The translations under genes were made by a program, and so were the position numbers. Under the pieces are notes generated by a model that made no database searches, had not been told where the DNA came from, and saw only the letters and a list, made by a program, of their open reading frames with translations. Shown here piece by piece: positions 17,835 to 25,907 of a DNA stretch of 64,000 nt. Source of the DNA: a virus; IMG/VR virus record IMGVR_UViG_3300009177_000030, positions 30,721-94,720 of that record; one strand, 5' to 3'. Each line of letters begins with the position of its first letter. The first letter of the stretch is position 1.

Positions 17835-17865
17835 GGGTCTGCGGGAAACCGTAGGCCCGTTTTTA
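17835..17865 (+). terminator. Rho-independent terminator
   Basis: GGGTCTGCGG pairs with CCGTAGGCCC through a GAAA tetraloop (10 bp with two wobbles), followed by GTTTTTA. Ends the unit containing 16976-17706. Confidence 0.8.
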
Positions 17866-17932
17866 CGTTATGATGGGATTCAGGCGGCTTCGGGATGAAG
17901 TGATCCGATGACCGAACCTTGAGGTAGTGAAA

Positions 17933-18196
17933 ATGGTACGAGCGAAGTTTGTAGTTGAAAGTTACGAAACCCGCAAAAGCAATACCCGCGACCCTGAATC
18001 CGAAGAACTCCGAACACTGAAACTGGTTGCGGTTTCTGATGGCAGCGAAGAAAACAAGAAGTTCTTCCGCTGGACCCCAAACGGCACCATCAGTATCGGT
18101 GTGCTGAACCCTGAAGCATGGAAGCAATTGGAACTCGGCAAGAGTTACTACGTTGACTTCACGGAAGTGATTGACACTTCGGTGCCCAATGGATAG
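17933..18196 (+). CDS. Conserved phage hypothetical protein
   Basis: 87 aa from ATG 17933, with GAGGT at good spacing; a GTG six bases earlier is less likely. The pattern LKLVAVSDGSEENKKFF, then WTPNGTISI and ELGKSYYVDF, is one I recall from many phages as an unnamed family, usually near DNA metabolism or lysis genes. Predicted beta-rich, possibly OB-like; no function claimed. Confidence 0.7.
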   Translation: MVRAKFVVESYETRKSNTRDPESEELRTLKLVAVSDGSEENKKFFRWTPNGTISIGVLNPEAWKQLELGKSYYVDFTEVIDTSVPNG

Positions 18197-18392
18197 CCCG
18201 GTAATTCACGGAGATCCATTCACACCGGAACGTCTGAAGGAGTTAATGGCCCAGGTTCGCGACTTCGGCAAAGAATCTAATATCACTCCGCACGCGAGAT
18301 TTATTGACCATGCGAAAGAGTCTGGATTTAGCGATTCGCAAGCGGAATTTCTCTGGGGTCTGCATCTGATGCCACCGATTCGGCTTTTCTGA
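18189..18392 (+). CDS. Small hypothetical protein
   Basis: 67 aa from ATG 18189, overlapping the previous gene by 8 bases. Acidic and helical; unrecognised. Confidence 0.55.
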   Translation: MDSPVIHGDPFTPERLKELMAQVRDFGKESNITPHARFIDHAKESGFSDSQAEFLWGLHLMPPIRLF

Positions 18393-18401
18393 TTCACTTG
18401 A

Positions 18402-18441
18402 GCCGGGAATCCTTAACGGGGTTTCCGGCTTTCGTGCTTTT
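18402..18441 (+). terminator. Rho-independent terminator
   Basis: Eleven-pair stem (18402-18412 with 18419-18429, two G-T wobbles) and a six-base loop, followed by TTTCGTGCTTTT. Confidence 0.75.
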
Positions 18442-18460
18442 ACGGTAGAATAATCACATT

Positions 18461-18670
18461 ATGAAGTCTCTCAGCCAAGACGCCACCCGCATGTGCTTCG
18501 GCTTTCTCCTGCTGACAATTCTGGTAGGCCTGGCGATTGCCATCGCTCTCGGACACGTTGAGGAGCGCACCAGCTACGGCCTGATGCCCCTGTTGATGGG
18601 AGTCTCGAATCTGGCGACTCAGTTTGCATCGTGGGCATTCAGCAAGCCGAAATCGAAGGATGAAGAATGA
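18461..18670 (+). CDS. Small two-helix membrane protein
   Basis: 69 aa with membrane helices FGFLLLTILVGLAIAIAL and a weaker second one, and a charged C-terminal tail (KPKSKDEE). Holin-like topology next to another holin-like gene. No Shine-Dalgarno; TAGAAT lies nine bases upstream, so the message may be leaderless. Confidence 0.6.
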   Translation: MKSLSQDATRMCFGFLLLTILVGLAIAIALGHVEERTSYGLMPLLMGVSNLATQFASWAFSKPKSKDEE

Positions 18671-18999
18671 AAACCACAACGCAGATCCTGAACAATCTCT
18701 ACAGCCTGGTGTGCGTCTTGTGCGCTGTATGGGCAGAGATGCCACCCGCCGCGCTTGACGTGCTCCCCGCACCGTGGAAGCATTACGTTACGGTCGGAGC
18801 TATGGCTGCGATGTGGATCAAGGGCCACTATAACCTGTTTATTACACCGAATGGCGCGAAACTCCAGCAGTTCGTCAACGTTGGATCTCAGCCGGGAGTT
18901 GTGAGTTACGCCAGCGGCCAGGTCGCGCAAGAGGCTCCAGGTATTCCGCCGGTTCCAACCGAGGTGAAGGTTTCGGCTGATCCCAAGGTGGCAGAGTGA
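18667..18999 (+). CDS. Holin-like membrane protein (candidate)
   Basis: 110 aa. Hydrophobic segment at 9-23, an interrupted second one around 38-52, then YNLFITPNGAK; this arrangement resembles small phage holins, which end in a NPDG-type turn. ATGA overlap with the upstream small membrane protein. No endolysin is nearby, so the lysis role is a guess. Confidence 0.5.
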   Translation: MKTTTQILNNLYSLVCVLCAVWAEMPPAALDVLPAPWKHYVTVGAMAAMWIKGHYNLFITPNGAKLQQFVNVGSQPGVVSYASGQVAQEAPGIPPVPTEVKVSADPKVAE

Positions 19000-19238
19000 A
19001 AATGTCCGAAGTCAAACCGGGAATGCGGTTGCGTTCAACGGTTTCGTATCATGGCGCGCCCGATGAATTCGCCAACGTCACGGAGCTGACTGATAAGGGA
19101 TTCCGTTACTCGTTGGATGCTGCCTATTCAATGATCCCGCGCTGGGGAATGTCTGTGAATAAAGACGGGCACGAGCATTTCGGGCTGTTGGGCGATGCGC
19201 TTTTTGAACTGGCTGATCCAAAGGTAGTGACAGAATGA
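18996..19238 (+). CDS. Small hypothetical protein
   Basis: 80 aa from GTG 18996 (GTGA overlap); ATG at 19002 is an alternative. Beta-rich, KPGMRLRSTVSY start resembles small SH3-like folds. Not recognised. Confidence 0.55.
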   Translation: MKMSEVKPGMRLRSTVSYHGAPDEFANVTELTDKGFRYSLDAAYSMIPRWGMSVNKDGHEHFGLLGDALFELADPKVVTE

Positions 19239-19399
19239 AAATTCCAAATTTTTGCGGTTTTTGCTGGCTCCTGATCCCACTCGAAGAATTCACCAGACCG
19301 GGCGAAGGACTTCACGTTACCGGGCACGTTTGTCTGGCTGATCGTGGGGCCAATGTTCCGTTCGATGACGATTACCATAAACGAGCATTCGCGTCATGA
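19235..19399 (+). CDS. 54-aa Cys-containing protein
   Basis: ATG 19235 overlaps the upstream stop and its own stop overlaps the next ATG (TCATGA). FCGFCW and a later HVC suggest a small zinc site. Confidence 0.5.
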   Translation: MKIPNFCGFCWLLIPLEEFTRPGEGLHVTGHVCLADRGANVPFDDDYHKRAFAS

Positions 19400-19584
19400 C
19401 CGGCGCAATCTCCCCAATCGAAACGCTCTTGCGCTCGATCTCCAATCTGGACGTGGAAAAGTCGCTGGACCATTCGACGAAATCGGAACTTCTTAAGCGG
19501 GCGGATGATCTCGAATCCATCGCTAAGGGAATTCGGGACTACGCGGGGCAACCGAATCCCCCCGCAGTTAACGATCCTTCTTGA
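19396..19584 (+). CDS. Small helical protein
   Basis: 62 aa, amphipathic helices, Pro-rich tail. Last plus-strand gene before a convergent minus-strand operon; the ends overlap by 17 bases. Confidence 0.5.
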   Translation: MTGAISPIETLLRSISNLDVEKSLDHSTKSELLKRADDLESIAKGIRDYAGQPNPPAVNDPS

Positions 19585-19741
19585 CTGGTCGATCTTTCCG
19601 CACTCGCCGGCGCATCTGCGAAACCCAACCTGTTTTGGCTAATTTAGGCGGATCAGGTGGCGGCGTGGCAAGTCTGGCTATGTTCGTTTGATTGGGCTTG
19701 TAGATGCGCACGTTCGGGCACGGCTTAAATTCTTCGCTCAC
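19568..19741 (-). CDS. Small basic protein
   Basis: 57 aa from GTG 19741 (GTGA overlap with the upstream gene). Pro-rich centre and very basic C-terminus (RRRVRKDRPVKKDR), suggesting nucleic-acid contact. Last gene of the minus-strand run. Confidence 0.5.
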   Translation of the reverse strand: MSEEFKPCPNVRIYKPNQTNIARLATPPPDPPKLAKTGWVSQMRRRVRKDRPVKKDR

Positions 19742-20481
19742 TTCGTCTCCTTGTCTACTGGGGAGTCTGTCCACTGTCCCGCTGGGATGCGCCATCGCTT
19801 TGATAATTCCCGCATAGGGAGATTCTTGATATATGAATCGCAATCCGACTCGCGACTTGTGACGAGAACCGCAAATCCGCCTTCAAATACGCTCCACTCC
19901 CACTCCGTTTGCCGCTCAACTGGAGGGGCCTGCTTCATGGCGACACCGTCGATGATTGCCATGTCGTCATCGTTGAACATCGTCAACTTAACCAGAGCAT
20001 CCATGTTCTCCCATAACTTGGAAATAAGGAGGTATGCGGCAATCAACTTGGCCTCAATAACGGAAATGTAGGGTTTGCGCCGATCCGATTCCGCTGCTTT
20101 GGACTCTGCCGCATCTGCACGCCATGCTTCCGCTTGTGCCTGATTCCGAGCTTCGTCTCTTTCCCGCTCCGCAACTTCCAGTCGCTCGCGTTCGGCGGCT
20201 AGCTCGGCCTGTGCTTTATCGATCATTTCCCTGAACGAGTGCAACTCGCAGGCGAATCCGTTTTCCCGGTCTCCGTGGGCGCAACCATAGATTCGATGTG
20301 GGTCCATCGGGTCCGACTGGCAGATTTGATGCGCCCCGTCGAGTACAAACGGATTTCCGCCGCAGTTCGCCCACTTCGTGACGGTTGCCACCTTTCCCTG
20401 TGCTGCTTGCAGCGCAGCGCGGAGGGCGGCATTCTCTCGGGCCAGCCCATCCATTATTTCCACGTCAGTATTTTCACTCAC
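19738..20481 (-). CDS. Coiled-coil protein
   Basis: 247 aa. An early short coiled coil, a Cys/His-containing middle (CQSD, GCAHGDR, CELH), then a long charged coiled coil at about 90-130 and an alpha/beta C-terminus. No family recognised; coupled to its upstream neighbour. Confidence 0.6.
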   Translation of the reverse strand: MSENTDVEIMDGLARENAALRAALQAAQGKVATVTKWANCGGNPFVLDGAHQICQSDPMDPHRIYGCAHGDRENGFACELHSFREMIDKAQAELAAERERLEVAERERDEARNQAQAEAWRADAAESKAAESDRRKPYISVIEAKLIAAYLLISKLWENMDALVKLTMFNDDDMAIIDGVAMKQAPPVERQTEWEWSVFEGGFAVLVTSRESDCDSYIKNLPMRELSKRWRIPAGQWTDSPVDKETK

Positions 20482-20797
20482 TTGTTTTCTCCTTGCCCTC
20501 GGCGCGGCGGATGGCTTCTATGGATCTCGCTCGGCGGCACGTAAAGCAGATGCAGGTTCCGAAACACACAGTTTTTTGGCAGGTTCCAGCAAGACGCGCA
20601 AAATCCGAAATCTCATCTTTCAGCGCCGCCAGCAGTTCCGCTTTCTGCTTACGTATGGCCTGAAGCTCCAAGAGCGCGTTCAGATTGTCTTCGCCTGCAA
20701 CACGAGCCGCCGCGACTGCGCAATACTTCCTAACGTACTCCCGCTTGTTGGCTATCAACTCCTCCAGCCGCGCGTCGCTGATGGGTTCACTGGGCAT
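20474..20797 (-). CDS. Helical protein with Cys cluster
   Basis: 107 aa from ATG 20797, preferred over a start at 20830 because of operon spacing. Helical N-terminal two thirds; the C-terminal CQKTVCFGTCICFTC holds five Cys, probably a metal site. Confidence 0.55.
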   Translation of the reverse strand: MPSEPISDARLEELIANKREYVRKYCAVAAARVAGEDNLNALLELQAIRKQKAELLAALKDEISDFARLAGTCQKTVCFGTCICFTCRRARSIEAIRRAEGKEKTSE

Positions 20798-20978
20798 TGG
20801 CGATCCTTTTGCGGGCTTCTTTCCAGTCAACCCACTCGCGTCGGGCGGTCAACAGTTTTGCATAAACATCAATCGTCAGCATAGCTAGAAGACCGAACAG
20901 GAACAGAAATAATCCGGCCAGCATCGGCCCCACAAGCCACTCGTGTCGTGTTAGAAACTCTGTGAATAATTTACTCAT
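20787..20978 (-). CDS. Small membrane protein
   Basis: 63 aa from ATG 20978, which has GGAGG upstream. One membrane helix (GPMLAGLFLFLFGLLAMLTI) and a basic tail; Rz/spanin-like or holin-like topology possible. Confidence 0.6.
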   Translation of the reverse strand: MSKLFTEFLTRHEWLVGPMLAGLFLFLFGLLAMLTIDVYAKLLTARREWVDWKEARKRIANAQ

Positions 20979-21015
20979 CTCTTTCCTCCCCATAAGGCTG
21001 CGTGTGCGGAGCGGG

Positions 21016-21240
21016 TCACTGAATCGACCGCCTGAGTTCCGAAATCTCCATGTGCCGCTTGTCATAAAACTCCGCGCACATCTCCAGAAAGTCTTCGCGC
21101 GACATCTTCAGTATGTTGGCACTCGTGTTCGACGCCAGCGACATCAGGACCGTAATCGTGTCGAGAATATTCAGCCCAGGCAGAATGGCTAGCACTTTCG
21201 TCTGAACCGCTTCCATCTGTAAATCACGTTCGCTTTTCAA
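21016..21240 (-). CDS. Small hypothetical protein
   Basis: 74 aa if the TTG at 21240 is used; this choice is made because GGAGAGG sits six bases upstream. ATG 21216 would give 66 aa. Amphipathic helices; one hydrophobic stretch VLAILPGLNILDTITVL. Confidence 0.5.
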   Translation of the reverse strand: MKSERDLQMEAVQTKVLAILPGLNILDTITVLMSLASNTSANILKMSREDFLEMCAEFYDKRHMEISELRRSIQ

Positions 21241-21303
21241 GTTCGTCCTCTCCCGGCAGTATGCCGGATTACCTAACAATGGGAATTATATACATGAGTA
21301 CAG

Positions 21304-21432
21304 TTAGCCTTTCTTTGCAGCACGTTTGGCCCTCTTTTTTTCGCGGCGCTTCGATGCCTTCTGTTTGTCCTTCGGCTTGTAGTTCAGGACTACATCGGAG
21401 ATCAGGTCTAACTCTTTTGGGGTGGTTGTCAT
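21304..21432 (-). CDS. 42-aa lysine/arginine-rich protein
   Basis: ATG 21432 overlaps the stop of the DNA methyltransferase (ATGA). The second half is almost entirely Lys, Arg and Ala, so it probably binds nucleic acid. Confidence 0.5.
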   Translation of the reverse strand: MTTTPKELDLISDVVLNYKPKDKQKASKRREKKRAKRAAKKG

Positions 21433-22226
21433 ATAAAACTCAAAACCTCTTGAGAAAGTCTCTTTGCTGCAATCTCACAGTAGCGTTCCTCGATTTCGAT
21501 TCCAATGGCGGGACGCCCTGTTTCCTTGGCCGCTCGGAGAGTTGTACCACTGCCAGAAAACGGATCTACTACCAGACCTGGCTTTGTCGTTTCCATGGCA
21601 CGCAGCGGCAGTCCGATTGGAAACGGAGCCGGGTGCTCTGTGCCGGATTCTTGCGGTACGTACCAAACATCCCCGACTCCGCTTGCGCCCTTATCGCGGA
21701 GCCTGAAGGCAGGTTTTGCCAGAATCATAATCCACTCGTGGGTGGGAACGTAGTGCGTGGGCGCGAAGTTTATTCCACCGGCCCGTTGCCAGATGACAAT
21801 CTGCCTAAGTGGCAACCCTGGATTCAAGGACGTAGGGAGCCACACTTCGCAACTCTGCGCGCGTGGTTTGTGGTTATAGTAAATCGCGCCTTCCTCTGTC
21901 AATTGCGAGTAGCAGAGCGTAAGTATGTCGCGTTGCCACGCTTCATACTCCGGCCATGGCATAGCGTCGGTGCAGACGCCGTAACCGTCCGCGAGTGCCC
22001 CACCAGACCATTTACCGCACCCGCCGCGCGCCTTCCCCATCCTCGCGTCATCGGAGTAATGACCGTGATTGCGAACGAATTTAGAGGCAAACCCACCGCC
22101 CGTGGTGACTCCAAGATTGTACGGCGGCGACGTGAATATCAAATCCGCCGGCGGCAGTGTTGGGAGAACCTCACGACAGTCTCCGTGGTAGATCGTGATA
22201 TCGCCATGCTGGTAATACGGCTTCAC
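21429..22226 (-). CDS. DNA N4/N6 methyltransferase (beta class)
   Basis: 265 aa. Motif IV SPPY at residues 33-36 near the N-terminus and motif I DPFSGSGTT at about 219-227 near the C-terminus, the order of beta-class amino-methyltransferases; the target-recognition part lies between. It methylates adenine N6 or cytosine N4 in a DNA site not deducible here. No partner restriction gene is visible, so it is probably a protective orphan. Its ATG overlaps the transposase stop by four bases. Confidence 0.9.
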   Translation of the reverse strand: MKPYYQHGDITIYHGDCREVLPTLPPADLIFTSPPYNLGVTTGGGFASKFVRNHGHYSDDARMGKARGGCGKWSGGALADGYGVCTDAMPWPEYEAWQRDILTLCYSQLTEEGAIYYNHKPRAQSCEVWLPTSLNPGLPLRQIVIWQRAGGINFAPTHYVPTHEWIMILAKPAFRLRDKGASGVGDVWYVPQESGTEHPAPFPIGLPLRAMETTKPGLVVDPFSGSGTTLRAAKETGRPAIGIEIEERYCEIAAKRLSQEVLSFI

Positions 22227-22969
22227 GCGATCACCTTCGCAATCAACTGCTCATATGTGAGGCGCTTCCCGACAATGGCGTCGATGAACGACTCCAGCCG
22301 CCTCATGGTGTGGCGCTTCACATCGCCCTCGTTCAGCCGGAACGTGAATTCGTCAACGTATCGGTGCAGATGCTTCGGAGACACCTGATGGTAAACGCCA
22401 TGAATGCCACGCTTCAGAACCGCCCAGACCGATTCAATCGAGTTGGTGTTAGCCAGACCCCGCGCATACTCCCCGGCGCTGTGGTTGACGCTCTCGTGCG
22501 AATAGAAAAGGCCGTCCAGATCGTTAAACACCATGTGGTCATCGGTGTAAAGCTGGCTACCCACTTCCACGTTGGCGTGAATCTCGCCGTGGATAAAGTC
22601 CAGCGACCGTTGCTCCACGACTTGCGCCCGCGTTCGACCGCCACGCTCCCGCATTCCGAGCACGGCGACCTTGCCGACCGCGCCGCGTCCGGCCTTCAGT
22701 TTCTTCGATTCGTGCTTGTTCTTTTCCTTGCCGCCTACAAACGTCTCATCAATTTCGATGATGCCGCGAAGTTTGTCGATGTTGTCAGGGCTGGAGCACG
22801 CCTCACGCAACCGGCCCAGAATGAACCATGCAGTTTTCTGCGTGACTCCGATCTCCTTCGCCAGTTGCATCGAACTGATACCCTTGCGTGCCGTGACAAC
22901 AAGATACATGGCGTAGACCCATTTGTGAAGCGGAACCTTAGACCGCTCGAACACCGTTCCGGTGCGCAC
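22223..22969 (-). CDS. IS1595-type transposase, N-terminus missing
   Basis: 248 aa from GTG 22969. DDE core: IEIDETFVGG (first Asp), LYTDDHMVF (second), and NSIESVWAVLKRGIHGVYH (Asn/Glu box), as in IS1595. Upstream in frame FRCNACNFDF (second half of the family zinc finger) is present, but a TGA then closes the frame and the first CPxCG half is gone. No terminal inverted repeats are evident: the 3' end runs by ATGA into the DNA methyltransferase, and the 5' end abuts a divergent phage gene. So this looks like a decayed or domesticated remnant. Confidence 0.8.
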   Translation of the reverse strand: MRTGTVFERSKVPLHKWVYAMYLVVTARKGISSMQLAKEIGVTQKTAWFILGRLREACSSPDNIDKLRGIIEIDETFVGGKEKNKHESKKLKAGRGAVGKVAVLGMRERGGRTRAQVVEQRSLDFIHGEIHANVEVGSQLYTDDHMVFNDLDGLFYSHESVNHSAGEYARGLANTNSIESVWAVLKRGIHGVYHQVSPKHLHRYVDEFTFRLNEGDVKRHTMRRLESFIDAIVGKRLTYEQLIAKVIA

Positions 22970-23016
22970 CGTAAAATCGAAGTTGCAGGCATTGCAGCGG
23001 AAAGCCGGTGCGCTTG

Positions 23017-23229
23017 ATGCTCAGTAAATTCGAGCAACTGAAAGACCGCCGAATTCGAATGGACAGGTTGATAACGAAAGCTAAGTCCAAGTTGGATAGG
23101 GTAAACGCCATGATCAAGAAACATTCGGCGGAAATGGAACCAGCCAAATCGGCTGAAATTACTGAGTCAATAAAATCGTTTCTTGCCGTCTTGGATGGGA
23201 TGCATCGGATGGTGGCGGAATCCAAATGA
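23017..23229 (+). CDS. Small helical protein
   Basis: 70 aa from ATG 23017 (a GTG at 23008 is possible). Highly basic helical N-terminal half. Begins the long plus-strand run; its 5' end overlaps the truncated zinc-finger part of the transposase on the other strand. Confidence 0.5.
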   Translation: MLSKFEQLKDRRIRMDRLITKAKSKLDRVNAMIKKHSAEMEPAKSAEITESIKSFLAVLDGMHRMVAESK

Positions 23230-23420
23230 CCCTCCCCCAAGAAAAATACCCAACCTGCTCCAAACGCTTTCTGTTCAACAGCGCCATATCGTTCCATGAA
23301 GCGCAGGAGAACGCCTTCCGTGGGTTCACCCGCCGGAACTCTCGTTATAACGGTCAGCGGATCGGATGGGCGGCTACGAAGTTTATTCTGGAGGAGATGT
23401 TTTGGAGGGAGCCTCGTTAA
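23226..23420 (+). CDS. Small hypothetical protein
   Basis: 64 aa, ATGA overlap with the upstream gene. Basic; contains SISFHEAQ-like helical start. Unrecognised. Confidence 0.5.
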   Translation: MTLPQEKYPTCSKRFLFNSAISFHEAQENAFRGFTRRNSRYNGQRIGWAATKFILEEMFWREPR

Positions 23421-23421
23421 A

Positions 23422-23766
23422 ATGGAAGTCTACATCTCCAATCTAGTCATCCGCCCCTTGAACGAATCCCCGTTTAGCCAGGAGCACGCGAAGAAGACAG
23501 AAGGTTCCGCTGAAAAAGTCTGCTGGATCTGCACTCTTCCATTGGGCCGCAAGAAAGGTCCGCAGCATCTTCGAAAGTCACGCGATCACGTAATTCCGCA
23601 AGTCAAGGGAGGTAGATTTATTCTCGGAAATATTCGGTGGGCTCATTGCTGGTGCAATAGCGCGCGCGGCCATCATGATTTGACGCCGGAGATTGTTTCT
23701 CTCTGTCAGGACAAAATTCGGAAATCGCTTCAGGCTTTGGGATGGAATGGAGGGCCGTGGTGTTGA
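23422..23766 (+). CDS. HNH endonuclease
   Basis: 114 aa from ATG 23422, one base after the upstream stop. Zinc ligands C34 and C37, the catalytic DH at 55-56 followed by VIPQVKGG, then the structural N70 and CWCNSARG. This is the compact HNH nuclease seen in phages; roles include packaging partner or DNA repair, undetermined here. Confidence 0.8.
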   Translation: MEVYISNLVIRPLNESPFSQEHAKKTEGSAEKVCWICTLPLGRKKGPQHLRKSRDHVIPQVKGGRFILGNIRWAHCWCNSARGHHDLTPEIVSLCQDKIRKSLQALGWNGGPWC

Positions 23767-23954
23767 GTAGATGGGCCGAAGAAAACGGAAATAACGGAGC
23801 ATGCGAGTGTTGCGGTCGCAAGATCTGGATCGAATCGGGATGCGCTCCCCGTTGTGATGCGTGTGGCGACTGCGACCCGGAACAGGGCTGCAGTTTAGAT
23901 CGAGGGCCGCAGACTCTCGCTGACGTTGGAATGTGTGAGGACGATTTTAGATGA
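23763..23954 (+). CDS. Cysteine-rich small protein
   Basis: 63 aa from TTG 23763 (TTGA overlap with the HNH stop); GTG 23760 is also possible. Two Cys clusters (CECCG and CAPRCDACGDC) suggest one or two zinc sites. Confidence 0.5.
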   Translation: MSRWAEENGNNGACECCGRKIWIESGCAPRCDACGDCDPEQGCSLDRGPQTLADVGMCEDDFR

Positions 23955-24004
23955 GAAATACTTTGGACGCCGTTCGGGCAGAGTTGGGGAGGTTTAACTT
24001 ATGA
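23951..24004 (+). CDS. 17-codon coupling ORF
   Basis: ATGA overlaps at both ends. It may only carry ribosomes to the TIM-barrel gene; GGGGAGG lies inside it, 7-9 bases before ATG 24001, and serves as that gene's Shine-Dalgarno. Confidence 0.3.
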   Translation: MRNTLDAVRAELGRFNL

Positions 24005-24678
24005 GTCTTGACAGAGTAACAATAACTGGCGCAGACGACAATACGTCGATTGAAGAACTGTTCAGCCTGAGCCTTGAATTCCCGTTCGTGGAGTTCGGTA
24101 TCCTGGTATCGAGTTCAAGGGAAGGCTCACCACGATATCCTTCACGTGACTGGTGTCGGCGTCTCAATGACAAGATTGACGGCCGAACGCGGATCTCGGT
24201 CCATGTCTGCGGTTTATGGGCGCGTGAGATATTCGCGGGGACTGCGGACTTTCGGAAATTTCCTACTTTGTATCCAGCCCGGATGCAGATCAACGGAACG
24301 ACTGCGACCGAAGGGTTTACAACGAGGTCGATTGACCAATTTCCGAATACCCAGTTCATCATTCAGTATCCGCGATCTCAGGATTTTCTGGAAGCCGCCC
24401 GCATACAGGGAGTCAACATAGTCCCGCTATTTGATGAATCGGGCGGAGAAGGTAAACGACGGGAGTCATGGCCCCTGCCAGTTCCGGACTTCTATTGTGG
24501 GTTCGCGGGAGGAATCGGCCTTGATAATGTGGCCACGGTGGTCCGGGATCTATCCGAAAAGTGCTCCACGCAGTTCTGGATTGACATGGAGGGGCGAGTA
24601 CGCGACGAAAAGGACAGGATGGATCTGGATTGCGTTGGACAGATTTTGGGCGTCTGCGCTCCGTTGGTGGTTGCATGA
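24001..24678 (+). CDS. TIM-barrel protein, phosphoribosylanthranilate-isomerase-like
   Basis: 225 aa. Repeated strand-loop units (FVEFGILVSS, ISVHVCGLWAREI, QFIIQYP, VNIVPLFDESGG, FYCGFAGGIGLDN) follow a TIM barrel, and the end GGIGLDNV resembles the phosphate-binding strand of TrpF-like enzymes. I recall similar phage genes annotated this way without a shown function. No trp genes are near, so tryptophan synthesis is unlikely; a nucleotide or nicotinamide role is possible. Confidence 0.6.
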   Translation: MSLDRVTITGADDNTSIEELFSLSLEFPFVEFGILVSSSREGSPRYPSRDWCRRLNDKIDGRTRISVHVCGLWAREIFAGTADFRKFPTLYPARMQINGTTATEGFTTRSIDQFPNTQFIIQYPRSQDFLEAARIQGVNIVPLFDESGGEGKRRESWPLPVPDFYCGFAGGIGLDNVATVVRDLSEKCSTQFWIDMEGRVRDEKDRMDLDCVGQILGVCAPLVVA

Positions 24679-25862
24679 GAAACCCCCAAGAGCAATCAGA
24701 CTTCATGGCCAGTCGCCAGCACGGGATCGGCGGCAGCGACATCGGATCCCTTTTGTCAAACCAGATTCCGGTTGAGTACGGCTGTGAGCGCAGGCTCTGG
24801 CTTCGCCTTTCTGGCTATCCCACCGACGGCCCGGACCATTCCACAGAGCCGATGATTTTAGGCCAAATATTGGAAAAGTACATAGTCCGTGCCTATCAGG
24901 ACCGCACCGGCAACACAGTAAAACAGTTCGGACTCAAGAAACACCCGACCGTCGACTGCCTGCAGTACCACGACGACGGCGAGATATTTCCTCACGCCGA
25001 CCATCCGCGCAAAACCAACGGCGTCTTGGAATGCAAAGGCATCGGGCGCGAGATGATGGCGAAGGTTCATGAGTTCGGAATTATCCCGGACTACATTCTG
25101 CAGGCACAGTCGGGGATGGCAGCGTTCAAATTAGATTGGGCGGCCTTCGCGGTCGGCATGCGCGAAGACCTTATGCCGTTGGTGGTCATCGAAATGGCCG
25201 CAATCATCGCCGGCGAACCAATACCAACGCTCCCGCGGCAACCGAAGATTGTCACGTTCGAAGTGGAGCGGGACGACGCGATCTGCAATGCGATTGAATC
25301 TTACGCCCCGAAGTTCTGGGGCACACTGAAAGACGAATCAAAGATCCCGCCGCGGGAAGAACCGGAATCTCCCAAGTGCCAACGATGTCCGTATGCCAAG
25401 CAATGCCAGGGTGCCGCCGTAATGGAAGGCATCCAGACAGAGCACGGAGTCCCTGAACGCCGCGACCTTGATCTGCTGATTCAGGAATACCGGGATCGAT
25501 CGGCATTGCTGGAAGAGGCCACCGACCTCGTTAACGAGACGCAGCGAAAGTTCAAAAACGCGCTCGACAAGACGACCGCCGTCAAGGTCAACATCGAAGG
25601 CAAGTGGAAGAACATCATTTACCGCATCCGCAAGGGTGCTGAGCGCGTTGATGGTAAGCGGATGGCTGCGCAGTACGATGCGTTGCGCAGGGCTGCTATT
25701 GAGGCTGGAGTGGCTGGTGCTGAGCTCGTGCCGCCGTCTGGGCAGTTCATTAATGTTGGGATGCCGTCGAGACCTTTATTACTTTCATCGGTATTGCCGA
25801 AAAAAGAGAAAAAACCCGGCGAGGTGCCGGAGACGGATGAGGAAAGTTACGAGGATCTGTAA
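24675..25862 (+). CDS. YqaJ-type (lambda exonuclease-like) recombination nuclease
   Basis: 395 aa from ATG 24675 (ATGA overlap). RQHGIGGSDIGSLL is the YqaJ N-terminal motif; ADHPRKTNGVLECKGIG supplies the D-(E)xK metal site, and QAQSGMA follows. A C-terminal Cys group (CQRCPYAKQC) may bind an Fe-S cluster, as in Cas4-like relatives. It would resect double-strand ends 5' to 3' for phage recombination, with the Gp3-like protein and the Rad50-like ATPase nearby. Confidence 0.82.
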   Translation: MRNPQEQSDFMASRQHGIGGSDIGSLLSNQIPVEYGCERRLWLRLSGYPTDGPDHSTEPMILGQILEKYIVRAYQDRTGNTVKQFGLKKHPTVDCLQYHDDGEIFPHADHPRKTNGVLECKGIGREMMAKVHEFGIIPDYILQAQSGMAAFKLDWAAFAVGMREDLMPLVVIEMAAIIAGEPIPTLPRQPKIVTFEVERDDAICNAIESYAPKFWGTLKDESKIPPREEPESPKCQRCPYAKQCQGAAVMEGIQTEHGVPERRDLDLLIQEYRDRSALLEEATDLVNETQRKFKNALDKTTAVKVNIEGKWKNIIYRIRKGAERVDGKRMAAQYDALRRAAIEAGVAGAELVPPSGQFINVGMPSRPLLLSSVLPKKEKKPGEVPETDEESYEDL

Positions 25863-25907
25863 AATAATCCTTGCAACCAGAACACTCTCGGGCTACACTA
25901 TCCTTTC
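25863..25907 (+). other. Short gap before the amber-interrupted gene
   Basis: 45 bases without an ORF between YqaJ and ATG 25908; no clear promoter or Shine-Dalgarno. Confidence 0.4.

Noticed and set aside
21261-22388. 375-aa plus-strand frame
   Set aside because: Antisense to the DNA methyltransferase and transposase; no family features.
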